A stretch of 64,000 bases of DNA from Benzoatithermus flavus (GTDB lineage: Bacteria > Pseudomonadota > Alphaproteobacteria > Geminicoccales > Geminicoccaceae). Under the pieces are notes generated by a model that saw only the letters and a list, made by a program, of their open reading frames with translations, searched no databases and had not been told where the DNA came from. Below are positions 58,254 to 64,000 of this stretch, piece after piece. Within the stretch, counting starts at the first letter, position 1; every line of letters starts with the position of its first letter. The stretch spans positions 62,001 to 126,000 of the forward strand of contig NZ_JBBLZC010000004.1 in NCBI RefSeq assembly GCF_037908215.1. The letters run 5' to 3'. The translations under genes were made by a program, and so were the position numbers.

Positions 58254-59198
58254 ATGAGCAAGAATCAGGTGAGCGGCATCCATGCCGCGATCGTGACCCC
58301 GGTCGACTATTCGGGCACCATCAGCGTCGAGCGGTTCGCGCGCCATGCCCAATGGCTCCTGCGCCACGGCTGCCACGGGCTCGGCGTGTTCGCGGTCACG
58401 GGCGAGGCGGCCTCGTTCTCGGTCGCGGAGCGGCAGGCTGCTCTCGAGGCCCTGGTCGGTGCCGGCATCCCGGCCGAGTTCCTGATGGTCGGTGTCGGCA
58501 CCTGCGCGCGCGCCGACACGGTGGCCCTCGCCCGCCATGCGCTCGGGCTCGGCTGCCGCCGTCTGGCCATGCTGCCACCCTTCTTCTTCCGCCGCGTGCT
58601 CGACGAAGGCCTCTACCGCGCCTATGCCGAGGTCCTGGACGCGCTCGCCGACGACCGGCTCGAGCTCTTCCTCTACCACCACCCGCAGATCACCGGCACG
58701 CCCATCACGAAGGCGGTGATCGAGCGCCTGCTCCGGGCCTACCCCGCGACAATCAAGGGCATCAAGGACAGCTCGGCGAGCCTCGCGCACCTGCTCGATC
58801 TGATCCGGAGCTTCCCCGAGCTCGCCGTGTTCGCCGGCTCCGACAAGGAGCTCCTGCCGGTGCTGGAGGCCGGCGGTGCGGGCACGATCTCGGCCGCGGC
58901 CAACATCAACAGCGCCACGAGCCGCGAGGTATTCGACGCCTTCGTGACGGGCGACCGCGCCAAGGCCGAGGCGCGGATGCGCCAGGTCCGGTTCGTGCGC
59001 GAGGCGCTCGAGGTCTATTCCCCGCTGGTACCGGCGGTGAAGTACGTCATCGCCGACGGCCAGAAGGACGACGAGTGGCGCCACGTGCGCGCACCGCTCG
59101 TGGCGCTCGACGGCCCGAGCGGCCAGGAGCTCGTGCACAAGCTGGAGGCGGCGGGCTGCGGCTACGATCCCGACCTCTACAGCGTCGCCGCCGGCTGA
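58254..59198 (+). CDS. DapA/N-acetylneuraminate lyase family aldolase
   Basis: A class I aldolase (TIM barrel) of 314 residues. It has the Schiff-base lysine in IKGIKDSSAS (Lys171), the proton-relay Tyr in FLYHHPQITG (Tyr141), and the pyruvate-binding GVFAVTGEAASFSVAER in place of the classic GTTGE. These departures (VTGEAAS, YHHP) and the C-terminus set it apart from true dihydrodipicolinate synthase, so the aldol partner is probably a sugar acid or other aldehyde rather than aspartate semialdehyde. It starts the panB-panC direction but is separated by a likely promoter. Confidence 0.85.
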   Translation: MSKNQVSGIHAAIVTPVDYSGTISVERFARHAQWLLRHGCHGLGVFAVTGEAASFSVAERQAALEALVGAGIPAEFLMVGVGTCARADTVALARHALGLGCRRLAMLPPFFFRRVLDEGLYRAYAEVLDALADDRLELFLYHHPQITGTPITKAVIERLLRAYPATIKGIKDSSASLAHLLDLIRSFPELAVFAGSDKELLPVLEAGGAGTISAAANINSATSREVFDAFVTGDRAKAEARMRQVRFVREALEVYSPLVPAVKYVIADGQKDDEWRHVRAPLVALDGPSGQELVHKLEAAGCGYDPDLYSVAAG

Positions 59199-59207
59199 AG
59201 GCCGCCC

Positions 59208-59237
59208 TTGACCGCCTGGCCCTGCATCGCCTTTAAC
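59208..59237 (+). promoter_or_regulatory. Candidate promoter upstream of panB
   Basis: TTGACC (59208-59213), an 18-base spacer and TTTAAC (59232-59237) lie 27 bases before the panB ATG, in the 65-bp gap after the DapA-like gene. The match is moderate but is the best in the gap. Confidence 0.35.
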
Positions 59238-59263
59238 CGGCCCCACTCCGTCCGTCGGTATGG

Positions 59264-60127
59264 ATGAACGCGATGAGCCAGGTCGCTCGTACCCGCGGCA
59301 TGACCGTAGCCGCGTTCGGCCGCCGCAAGGGGGGCTCGCCGCTCGTCTGCCTCACGGCCTACACCACGCCCATGGCGCGGCTGCTCGATCCGCACTGCGA
59401 CATGCTGCTGGTGGGCGACTCCCTGGGCATGGTGATCTACGGCCTGCCCTCGACCGTGCCGGTCACGCTCGAGATGATGATCGCCCACGGCGCCGCCGTC
59501 GTCCGTGGCGCCGCGAGCGCCCTGGTCGTGGTCGACATGCCCTTCGGCTCCTACCAGGAGAGCCCGGCCCAGGCCTTCAGGAACGCTGCCCGGCTGATGG
59601 CCGAGACCGGCTGCGCCGCCGTCAAGCTCGAAGGCGGGGCGGTCATGGCCGAGACCATCGCCTTCCTCGTCACCCGCGGCGTGCCGGTCCTGGCCCATAT
59701 CGGCCTGCAGCCGCAGTCCGTGAACACCTATGGCGGCTACGGGGCGCGCGGCAAGGTGGAGGACGAGGCCGAGCGGATCCTCGCCGACGCGCGCGCGGTC
59801 GCGGAAGCCGGCGCCTTCGCCGTGGTGGTCGAGGGCGTGGTCGAGCCCCTGGCGCAGCGCATCACCGACGCCGTGCCGATTCCCACGATCGGCATCGGCG
59901 CGTCGGCCGCCTGCGACGGTCAGATCTTGGTCAGCGACGATGCGTTCGGCATCTTCGCCGATTTCACCCCGCGCTTCGTCAAGCGCTTCGCCGATCTCGC
60001 GAGCGTCATCGATGCTGCGGCCAAGGCTTACGCCGAGGAGGTGCGGGCACGCCGCTTCCCGGGGAAAGAGCACGTCTACCAGCCGGCCGCGGCACCCGCG
60101 GCTCCGCAAGGTGGAGCACCGGCATGA
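59264..60127 (+). CDS. panB: 3-methyl-2-oxobutanoate hydroxymethyltransferase
   Basis: First committed enzyme of pantothenate (vitamin B5/CoA) synthesis: adds a hydroxymethyl group from methylene-tetrahydrofolate to ketoisovalerate to give ketopantoate. The 287 residues include LVCLTAYTTPMARLLDPHCDMLLVGDSLGMVIYG (metal Asp), VVDMPFGSYQESPAQAFRNAARL, VKLEGG, VLAHIGLQPQSVNTYGGYGARGK and PTIGIGASAACDGQILVSDD. The stop overlaps the panC start as ATGA, a classic panBC pair. A start four codons later (MSQVAR) is also possible. Confidence 0.96.
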   Translation: MNAMSQVARTRGMTVAAFGRRKGGSPLVCLTAYTTPMARLLDPHCDMLLVGDSLGMVIYGLPSTVPVTLEMMIAHGAAVVRGAASALVVVDMPFGSYQESPAQAFRNAARLMAETGCAAVKLEGGAVMAETIAFLVTRGVPVLAHIGLQPQSVNTYGGYGARGKVEDEAERILADARAVAEAGAFAVVVEGVVEPLAQRITDAVPIPTIGIGASAACDGQILVSDDAFGIFADFTPRFVKRFADLASVIDAAAKAYAEEVRARRFPGKEHVYQPAAAPAAPQGGAPA

Positions 60128-60990
60128 GTGCCCCGATCGAGGTCGTGCGCAGCATCGCGGCCCTGCGTGTCCAGACCCGGACCTGGCGTCGCCAGGGGCT
60201 CACGATCGGCCTCGTGCCGACCATGGGCGCGCTGCACGAGGGCCATCTCTCGCTCGTGCGCCTGGCGCTCGACCGCACCGACCGCGTCGTGGTCTCGATC
60301 TTCGTGAACCCGACCCAGTTCGGCCCGGCCGAAGACCTCTCGCGCTACCCGCGCGACGAGGCGGGCGATCTCGCGAAGCTCGCCCGCATAGGGGCGCATC
60401 TCGTCTTCATGCCCGACGTCGCCGAGATGTACCCGGCGGGCTTCTCGACCTGGGTCGAGGTCCAGGGGGTCAGCGAGGGCCTGTGCGCCGTCACCCGCCC
60501 GCACCATTTCCGCGGTGTCGCCACGGTCGTGACCAAGCTTCTGAACCAGGTTCAGGCCGACCTCGCCGTGTTCGGCGAGAAGGACTACCAGCAGCTCCAG
60601 GTGATCAAGCGGCTCGCGCGCGATCTCGACATTCCGACCGCGATCGGAAGCGGCCCCACCGTGCGCGAGCCCGACGGCCTCGCCATGTCCTCGCGCAACC
60701 TCTATCTCGGCCCCGAGGAGCGGCGCACCGCCGCCGGCCTCTACCGGGTCTTGAGCGATCTCGCCGATGCGCTGGCCGACGGCTCCCCGGCCGGGCCGCG
60801 GCTCGAGGCGGCGCGCCAGCGGTTGCTGGTCGAAGGCTTCACCGAGGTGGACTATCTCGAGCTGCGCGACGCCGAGACCCTGGCGCCTTTGGACCACGTG
60901 GCCGACCGCCCGGCGCGCCTGCTCGCCGCCGTCTTCCTGGGCAAGGTCCGGCTGATCGACAACGTGCCCGTTGGTCCGGCCGCGCGCTGA
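60124..60990 (+). CDS. panC: Pantothenate synthetase (pantoate--beta-alanine ligase)
   Basis: Joins pantoate and beta-alanine with ATP via a pantoyl-adenylate. The 288 residues hold LVPTMGALHEGHLSLVRLA (HxGH adenylylation motif), VVSIFVNPTQFGPAEDLSRYPRD, EGLCAVTRPHHFRGVATVVTKLLNQVQADLAVFGEKDYQQLQVIKRL and VREPDGLAMSSRNLYL (KMSKS-like). Everything expected is present. It overlaps panB by four bases. Beta-alanine could come in part from the omega-aminotransferase type of chemistry seen at 30.7 kb, but panD is not in the window. Confidence 0.97.
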   Translation: MSAPIEVVRSIAALRVQTRTWRRQGLTIGLVPTMGALHEGHLSLVRLALDRTDRVVVSIFVNPTQFGPAEDLSRYPRDEAGDLAKLARIGAHLVFMPDVAEMYPAGFSTWVEVQGVSEGLCAVTRPHHFRGVATVVTKLLNQVQADLAVFGEKDYQQLQVIKRLARDLDIPTAIGSGPTVREPDGLAMSSRNLYLGPEERRTAAGLYRVLSDLADALADGSPAGPRLEAARQRLLVEGFTEVDYLELRDAETLAPLDHVADRPARLLAAVFLGKVRLIDNVPVGPAAR

Positions 60991-60999
60991 TGAGGCCGG

Positions 61000-61227
61000 T
61001 CAGGCGCCTTTGCGCTCCTCCTTCGGCTCGACGACGACCGTGCCGGTCATACCGGAGGTGAGCCGCATCCCGTCCGGCAGCGGCCCGACGGCGAGGCGGC
61101 GGACGGTCCAGCCCACGCCCAGAGGCCGCAGCAGCCGGAACATCAGCACGCCCACGGCGCTGCCGACGACGAGCCCGAGCGCCGTGTTCAGGTACATGGC
61201 CGCGACGATCACCGCGTAGACGGTCAT
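61000..61227 (-). CDS. Small membrane protein, unknown
   Basis: A 75-residue ORF convergent with panC (9 bases between the stops). The first 30 residues form one or two hydrophobic helices (VYAVIVAAMYLNTALGLVVGSAVGVLMFRLL) followed by a basic, beta-like tail (GWTVRRLAVGPLPDGMRLTSGMTGTVVVEPKEER). No family is recognised and the ribosome-binding site is weak, so this is a moderate-confidence gene. The 100 bases between it and the CobW-like gene hold nothing I can call. Confidence 0.45.
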   Translation of the reverse strand: MTVYAVIVAAMYLNTALGLVVGSAVGVLMFRLLRPLGVGWTVRRLAVGPLPDGMRLTSGMTGTVVVEPKEERKGA

Positions 61228-61327
61228 TTTGAGGAAGCCCGTGGCCGCCGTCGCCCACGTGCGCTCCCCGCCGAAAGGAGCTTCAGACGGCGCGCCAGGA
61301 GGACGGCAGCGGGGCGGACTTCCCGGC

Positions 61328-62365
61328 TTATGAGCCGCGCAGGCCCGCCTCGATGGCCGGGCGGTCGAGGCCGCGCTGGCCGATCACGACGAGCCGCGTG
61401 GCGCGGCGCTCGTGGGGCTGCCAGGGGCGGTCGTAATAGCCCTGGACGCGCTCGCCCACCGCCTGCACCGCGTGGCGCAGCGGCCGGCCGTCGACGGCGG
61501 CGAAGCCCTTGATTCTGAGGATGTCGTGCGCGCGGGCGACCGTGCGGATGCGGTCGAGCAGATGCTCGGGCTCCGCCACCGCGTCGAGCTCGACGACGAA
61601 GCTCTCGAAATCGTCGTGGTCGTGCTCGCCGCCCTCGGCATCGTGGTGCGAGGGTCGGGATGCCAGATCGTCCTCGGCCCCGGCCCCGAGCCCGAGCAGC
61701 ACCGCGGGATCGACCGCGCCGAAGCGTGCCGCTACCGTCTTCACCGCCGGCCGGGCGTGCTCGGCGATCGCGGCCTCGGCCCGGGCGCGCGCCGCCGCGT
61801 CGACCCGGTCGAGCTTGTTCAGCACCACCATGTCGGCACACAGGATCTGCTCCTCGAACAGCTCCTCGAGCGGGCTCTCGTGGTCGAGGTTGAGATCGGC
61901 CCGGCGCGCCGCCTCGAGCGCCGCCGGATCGGTGGCGAAGCGCCCGGCGGCGACGGCCTCGGCGTCCACCACCGCGACGACACCGTCCACCGTCACCCGG
62001 GTGCGGACCTCGGGCCAGGTGAACGCCTTCACGAGCGGCTTCGGCAGGGCCAGGCCCGAGGTCTCGATCACGATGTGATCGGGCGGCTCGGCGCGGGCGA
62101 GCAGGCGCCGCATGGTCGGCAGGAAGTCGTCGGCGACGGTGCAGCAGATGCAGCCATTGGCGAGCTCGATCACGTCGTCCTCGCCGCAGCCCTCGATCCC
62201 GCAGCCCAAAAGCAGGTCGCGGTCGACGCCGAGATCGCCGAACTCGTTGATGACGAGCGCGATCCTCCGCCCGCGGCTCTCGTTCAGGAGATGGCGGATC
62301 AGGCTGGTCTTGCCGGCGCCGAGAAAGCCCGTGACGATGGTGGCCGGAATCTTGGAGGCACGCAT
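61328..62365 (-). CDS. cobW: CobW-family G3E GTPase (metallochaperone)
   Basis: A G3E-family GTPase of 345 residues, related to metal chaperones for zinc and cobalt. It has Walker A GFLGAGKTS (residues 13-21), the metal-binding GCICC (71-75), VIETSGLALPKPLVKAF, and the base-recognition NKLD. A His/Asp-rich loop (HHDAEGGEHDHDDFE, about residues 237-251) and the C-terminal CobW_C domain (LRIKGFAAVDGRPLRHAVQAVGERV) follow. This GCGIEGC/GCICC type is the true CobW of aerobic cobalamin synthesis, but no other cob gene is in view, so a zinc role (like ZigA) stays possible. Confidence 0.85.
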   Translation of the reverse strand: MRASKIPATIVTGFLGAGKTSLIRHLLNESRGRRIALVINEFGDLGVDRDLLLGCGIEGCGEDDVIELANGCICCTVADDFLPTMRRLLARAEPPDHIVIETSGLALPKPLVKAFTWPEVRTRVTVDGVVAVVDAEAVAAGRFATDPAALEAARRADLNLDHESPLEELFEEQILCADMVVLNKLDRVDAAARARAEAAIAEHARPAVKTVAARFGAVDPAVLLGLGAGAEDDLASRPSHHDAEGGEHDHDDFESFVVELDAVAEPEHLLDRIRTVARAHDILRIKGFAAVDGRPLRHAVQAVGERVQGYYDRPWQPHERRATRLVVIGQRGLDRPAIEAGLRGS

Positions 62366-62427
62366 GGCGGTAGGCTGTCTCCCTCGCTGCTCGCGTTGGC
62401 TCGTGGTCGCAGGCGCTTATGCCCGCT

Positions 62428-63183
62428 TCAGCGCACGCAGTCGAGCAGCGGCCCGAGCTGCTCCATGCGCCGCTCGATCATCCTGGCGCGCTGCGCGATG
62501 TAGCGGGTCGGGCGCTGCGGCGACCAGCGGCGCGGATTCGGGAGCACGGCCGCGATCAGCGCCGCCTCGTGGCGAGTGAGCCTGGCGGCCGGCTTCTTGA
62601 AGAAGCGTCGCGCCGCAGCCTCCGCGCCGTAGATGCCGGGGCCGGTCTCGGCGACGTTGAGGTAGACCTCCATGATGCGCCGCTTGCCCCACAAGAGCTC
62701 GAGCTGTGGGGTGAGCGCCGCCTCCAGCACCTTGCGGACGGGATCGCGGCCGGGCCAGAGCAGCACGTTCTTCGTGGTCTGCATGCTGATCGTGCTCGCT
62801 CCCCGCGCGTGCTCGCCGGCCCAGGCCCGACCGATCTCGTGGCGCAGCGCCGGCCAGTCGATGCCGTGATGCTCGCAGAAGCGGTTGTCTTCGGCGGCGA
62901 TCACGGCACGGGCCAAGTGGGGCGAAATCGCCGCGAACGCCGTCCAGTCCTTGTCGAGCCCTTCGCCTTCCACGAGGCGCCAGAGCATGAGCGGCGTCAC
63001 CGGCGGCGGTACGAAGCGGAAGAGGAGGATCAGGAAGGTCGGCAGCAGAAGGAGGACGAGCGCGATCCGGCCGAGCCGGCGCCAGCCCCGGCCGGCATGC
63101 CGGCGGCGCAGCACGGAGGCAGCCGTGCCGCCGGCGGGCGGCTTGCGAGCAGGCTTGCGAAGCGGCGCCGGGCCGGTCACCAC
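62428..63183 (-). CDS. mtgA: Monofunctional biosynthetic peptidoglycan transglycosylase
   Basis: A GT51 glycosyltransferase that polymerises lipid II without a transpeptidase domain. The 251 residues have a basic cytoplasmic start, one membrane anchor (IALVLLLLPTFLILLFRFVP, ~40-59) and the periplasmic catalytic domain: AVIAAEDNRFCEHHGIDWPALRHEIGRA (catalytic Glu98), RGASTISMQTTKNVLLWPGRDPVRKVLEAALTPQLELLWGKRRIMEVYLNVAETGPGIYGAEAAARRFF, and LTRHEAALIAAVLPNPRRWSP. All five GT51 motifs are visible. It complements the FtsW/FtsI pair of the dcw cluster at the other end of the window. Confidence 0.96.
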   Translation of the reverse strand: MVTGPAPLRKPARKPPAGGTAASVLRRRHAGRGWRRLGRIALVLLLLPTFLILLFRFVPPPVTPLMLWRLVEGEGLDKDWTAFAAISPHLARAVIAAEDNRFCEHHGIDWPALRHEIGRAWAGEHARGASTISMQTTKNVLLWPGRDPVRKVLEAALTPQLELLWGKRRIMEVYLNVAETGPGIYGAEAAARRFFKKPAARLTRHEAALIAAVLPNPRRWSPQRPTRYIAQRARMIERRMEQLGPLLDCVR

Positions 63184-63409
63184 GGCCTAGACGAGCCCGA
63201 GGCGAGCGGCCCGCGGCGGCGCCGACCAGCTCCTTCTCCGATGCTTCCGGAAGCGGCAAGCCGGCATCCTGCTCCACACGCCCTCGCTCATCCTCGGCCC
63301 GTCAGCTTCTAGAGGCCGAGATCGTGGCCTCGCCCGAGCCGATTAAGCGCGCTCCGCCGCACCTGTCCACCCTGCGCGGGAGCACGGACGGGCGCGAGCC
63401 CCGTGCCGG

Positions 63410-63676
63410 TCAGGCGGCGCGGATCTGACGATTCTGCACGAAGTGACGCAGGACCATGCGCAGGCGGGCCGCGCCGGCGAGATCGCCCTTGCGGCGCGCG
63501 GCCTCGATGTCGTCCAGGATCATCCGGGAGAGGCGCCGCTCACCCTCGGGGGTCTCGCAGAGATAGCGACCGAGCTCCAGAGCCACTATTTCCGGCAGAT
63601 GCTCGTGCTCGGCGATGGCGTCCACCTCCTCTCTCGTCAGATTCGCAACGCCGAGACAGTCCTCGAACGTCAGCAT
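63410..63676 (-). CDS. Small conserved protein, probably FNR/FixK-controlled
   Basis: An 88-residue soluble protein: MLTFEDCLGVANLTREEVDAIAEHEHLPEIVALELGRYLCETPEGERRLSRMILDDIEAARRKGDLAGAARLRMVLRHFVQNR. It is all-helical with two HEH/HL repeats. Similar short proteins occur in many alphaproteobacteria and I know no function for them. The ATG is chosen because this is where the family-like sequence starts, although the frame opens 31 codons earlier across the FNR box. A perfect FNR/FixK site is centred about 71 bases upstream, consistent with activation from -41.5 with a leader of about 30 nt. Confidence 0.75.
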   Translation of the reverse strand: MLTFEDCLGVANLTREEVDAIAEHEHLPEIVALELGRYLCETPEGERRLSRMILDDIEAARRKGDLAGAARLRMVLRHFVQNRQIRAA

Positions 63677-63740
63677 GGCTCGACCTCCCATCGATCGCTT
63701 CGCTGTCGGGCGATTGTCGCCGAGGATGTCCGGAAGCGAC

Positions 63741-63754
63741 TTGATCCAGATCAA
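63741..63754. promoter_or_regulatory. Perfect FNR/FixK (Anr) box
   Basis: TTGATCCAGATCAA matches the FNR/FixK consensus TTGAT-N4-ATCAA at every position. It sits in the 109-bp gap between the small gene starting at 63676 and the end of the EF-G-like gene at 63786, so the only nearby promoter it can serve is that of the small gene on the minus strand. This suggests induction at low oxygen. Confidence 0.75.
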
Positions 63755-63785
63755 GGCGCTTCCGCGCATCTACGTCAAAAGCCGA

Positions 63786-64000
63786 TCATGCCGCAGCCTC
63801 GCGGTGCTTCTCGACGATCGCGTGCGCGATGCGGTCCGGCACCTCCTGCAGATGATCGTAGCTCCACTCGAAGAAGCCGGTGCCCTGGCTCAAGGAGCGT
63901 AAGGTGACGATCAGGTCGTGCATCTCGCCCTGGGGGATCTGCGCCTTGATCTCGTCCCAGCCACTCCAGCCGTCCTTGGCCTCGTAGCCCAGAATCTGGC
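63786..64000 (-). CDS. Elongation factor G-like GTPase, C-terminal end (cut by window edge)
   Basis: Only the last 71 codons are visible. They read QILGYEAKDGWSGWDEIKAQIPQGEMHDLIVTLRSLSQGTGFFEWSYDHLQEVPDRIAHAIVEKHREAAA and resemble the final domain of EF-G-type translation factors, where the P-x-(A/G)-E-M-x-D-L-I-x-x-L-R-S-L-(T/S)-x-G-x-G-x-F-x-(W/M) pattern is conserved. The ending is that of the second, EF-G-like paralog common in alphaproteobacteria (with FEWxxDHLQE) rather than of the main FusA. The rest lies beyond base 64000. Confidence 0.65.
   Translation of the reverse strand, partial: QILGYEAKDGWSGWDEIKAQIPQGEMHDLIVTLRSLSQGTGFFEWSYDHLQEVPDRIAHAIVEKHREAAA

Noticed and set aside
62366..62427. 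Cobalamin riboswitch upstream of the CobW-like gene
   Set aside because: The gap between the CobW-like gene and mtgA is only 62 bases and shows no B12-box-like sequence.
1..64000. CRISPR arrays, tRNA genes, insertion sequences, prophage
   Set aside because: I saw no regular repeat-spacer pattern, no cloverleaf-like T-loop (GGTTCRANNCC) in a fitting context, and no transposase or integrase motifs.

Overview
The window reads as chromosomal DNA of a GC-rich (about 70% by eye) alphaproteobacterium, probably Rhodospirillales or a relative. The reasons are the gene order amidase - rnpB - rsmH - ftsL - ftsI - murE..., the block lptM - lysA - DUF4175, a class A RNase P RNA, meso-diaminopimelate peptidoglycan enzymes, and a textbook FNR/FixK box. 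No phage, integrase, transposase, CRISPR array or tRNA was recognised.

Region 1 (1-20 kb, almost all on the minus strand): a nearly complete dcw cell-wall/division cluster read right to left: rsmH, ftsL, ftsI, murE, murF, mraY, murD, ftsW, murG, murC, murB, ddlB, ftsQ (cut by the left edge). Most junctions are 4-base ATGA/GTGA or longer overlaps, so the whole set looks like one translationally coupled unit. The cluster's usual first gene, mraZ, is missing; a 524-bp gap lies in its place, preceded by rnpB, an AmpD-like amidase, a DUF4175 membrane protein, lysA and the small lipoprotein gene lptM. lysA supplies lysine from the same meso-DAP that MurE uses.

Region 2 (20-34 kb, mixed strands): an SMR exporter, a decayed ORF, argH divergent from a TlpA-like thioredoxin, an extensin-like lipoprotein, an unknown gene behind a near-consensus promoter, zapE, an EamA permease, a MAPEG protein, a polysaccharide flippase, hemH, an antitoxin-like fragment, an omega-aminotransferase, a methyltransferase and two tandem paralogous lipoproteins.

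Region 3 (34-48.5 kb): an exported M1 aminopeptidase; a redox group (glutathionyl-hydroquinone reductase, pirin, WrbA); two Kup potassium transporters 5 kb apart with near-identical DNA blocks; between them a copper cluster (DUF2946 - YcnI - CopCD), a Uma2 nuclease gene broken by one nonsense codon, and agmatinase. The agmatinase-kup gap holds four DnaA-box-like nonamers.

Region 4 (48.5-64 kb): a non-pyrrolysine MttB-family methyltransferase, proline iminopeptidase, a CBS protein, a coupled unknown/Dabb pair, an exported YqgE variant, a LysR regulator divergent from a DUF1127 protein, a large PAS-GGDEF-EAL c-di-GMP protein, a DapA-family lyase, panB-panC, a CobW GTPase, mtgA, a small gene behind a perfect FNR box, and the end of an EF-G-like GTPase.

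No clearly new multi-gene system is evident. The items most worth following up are the missing mraZ, the paralog-to-paralog identity in kup, the single-codon break in uma2, the FNR-controlled small gene, the tandem WxCRxLNPYP lipoproteins and the strong promoter before the unknown gene at 23.8 kb. Gene identities rest on recognising motifs and overall protein character by reading, not on database searches.
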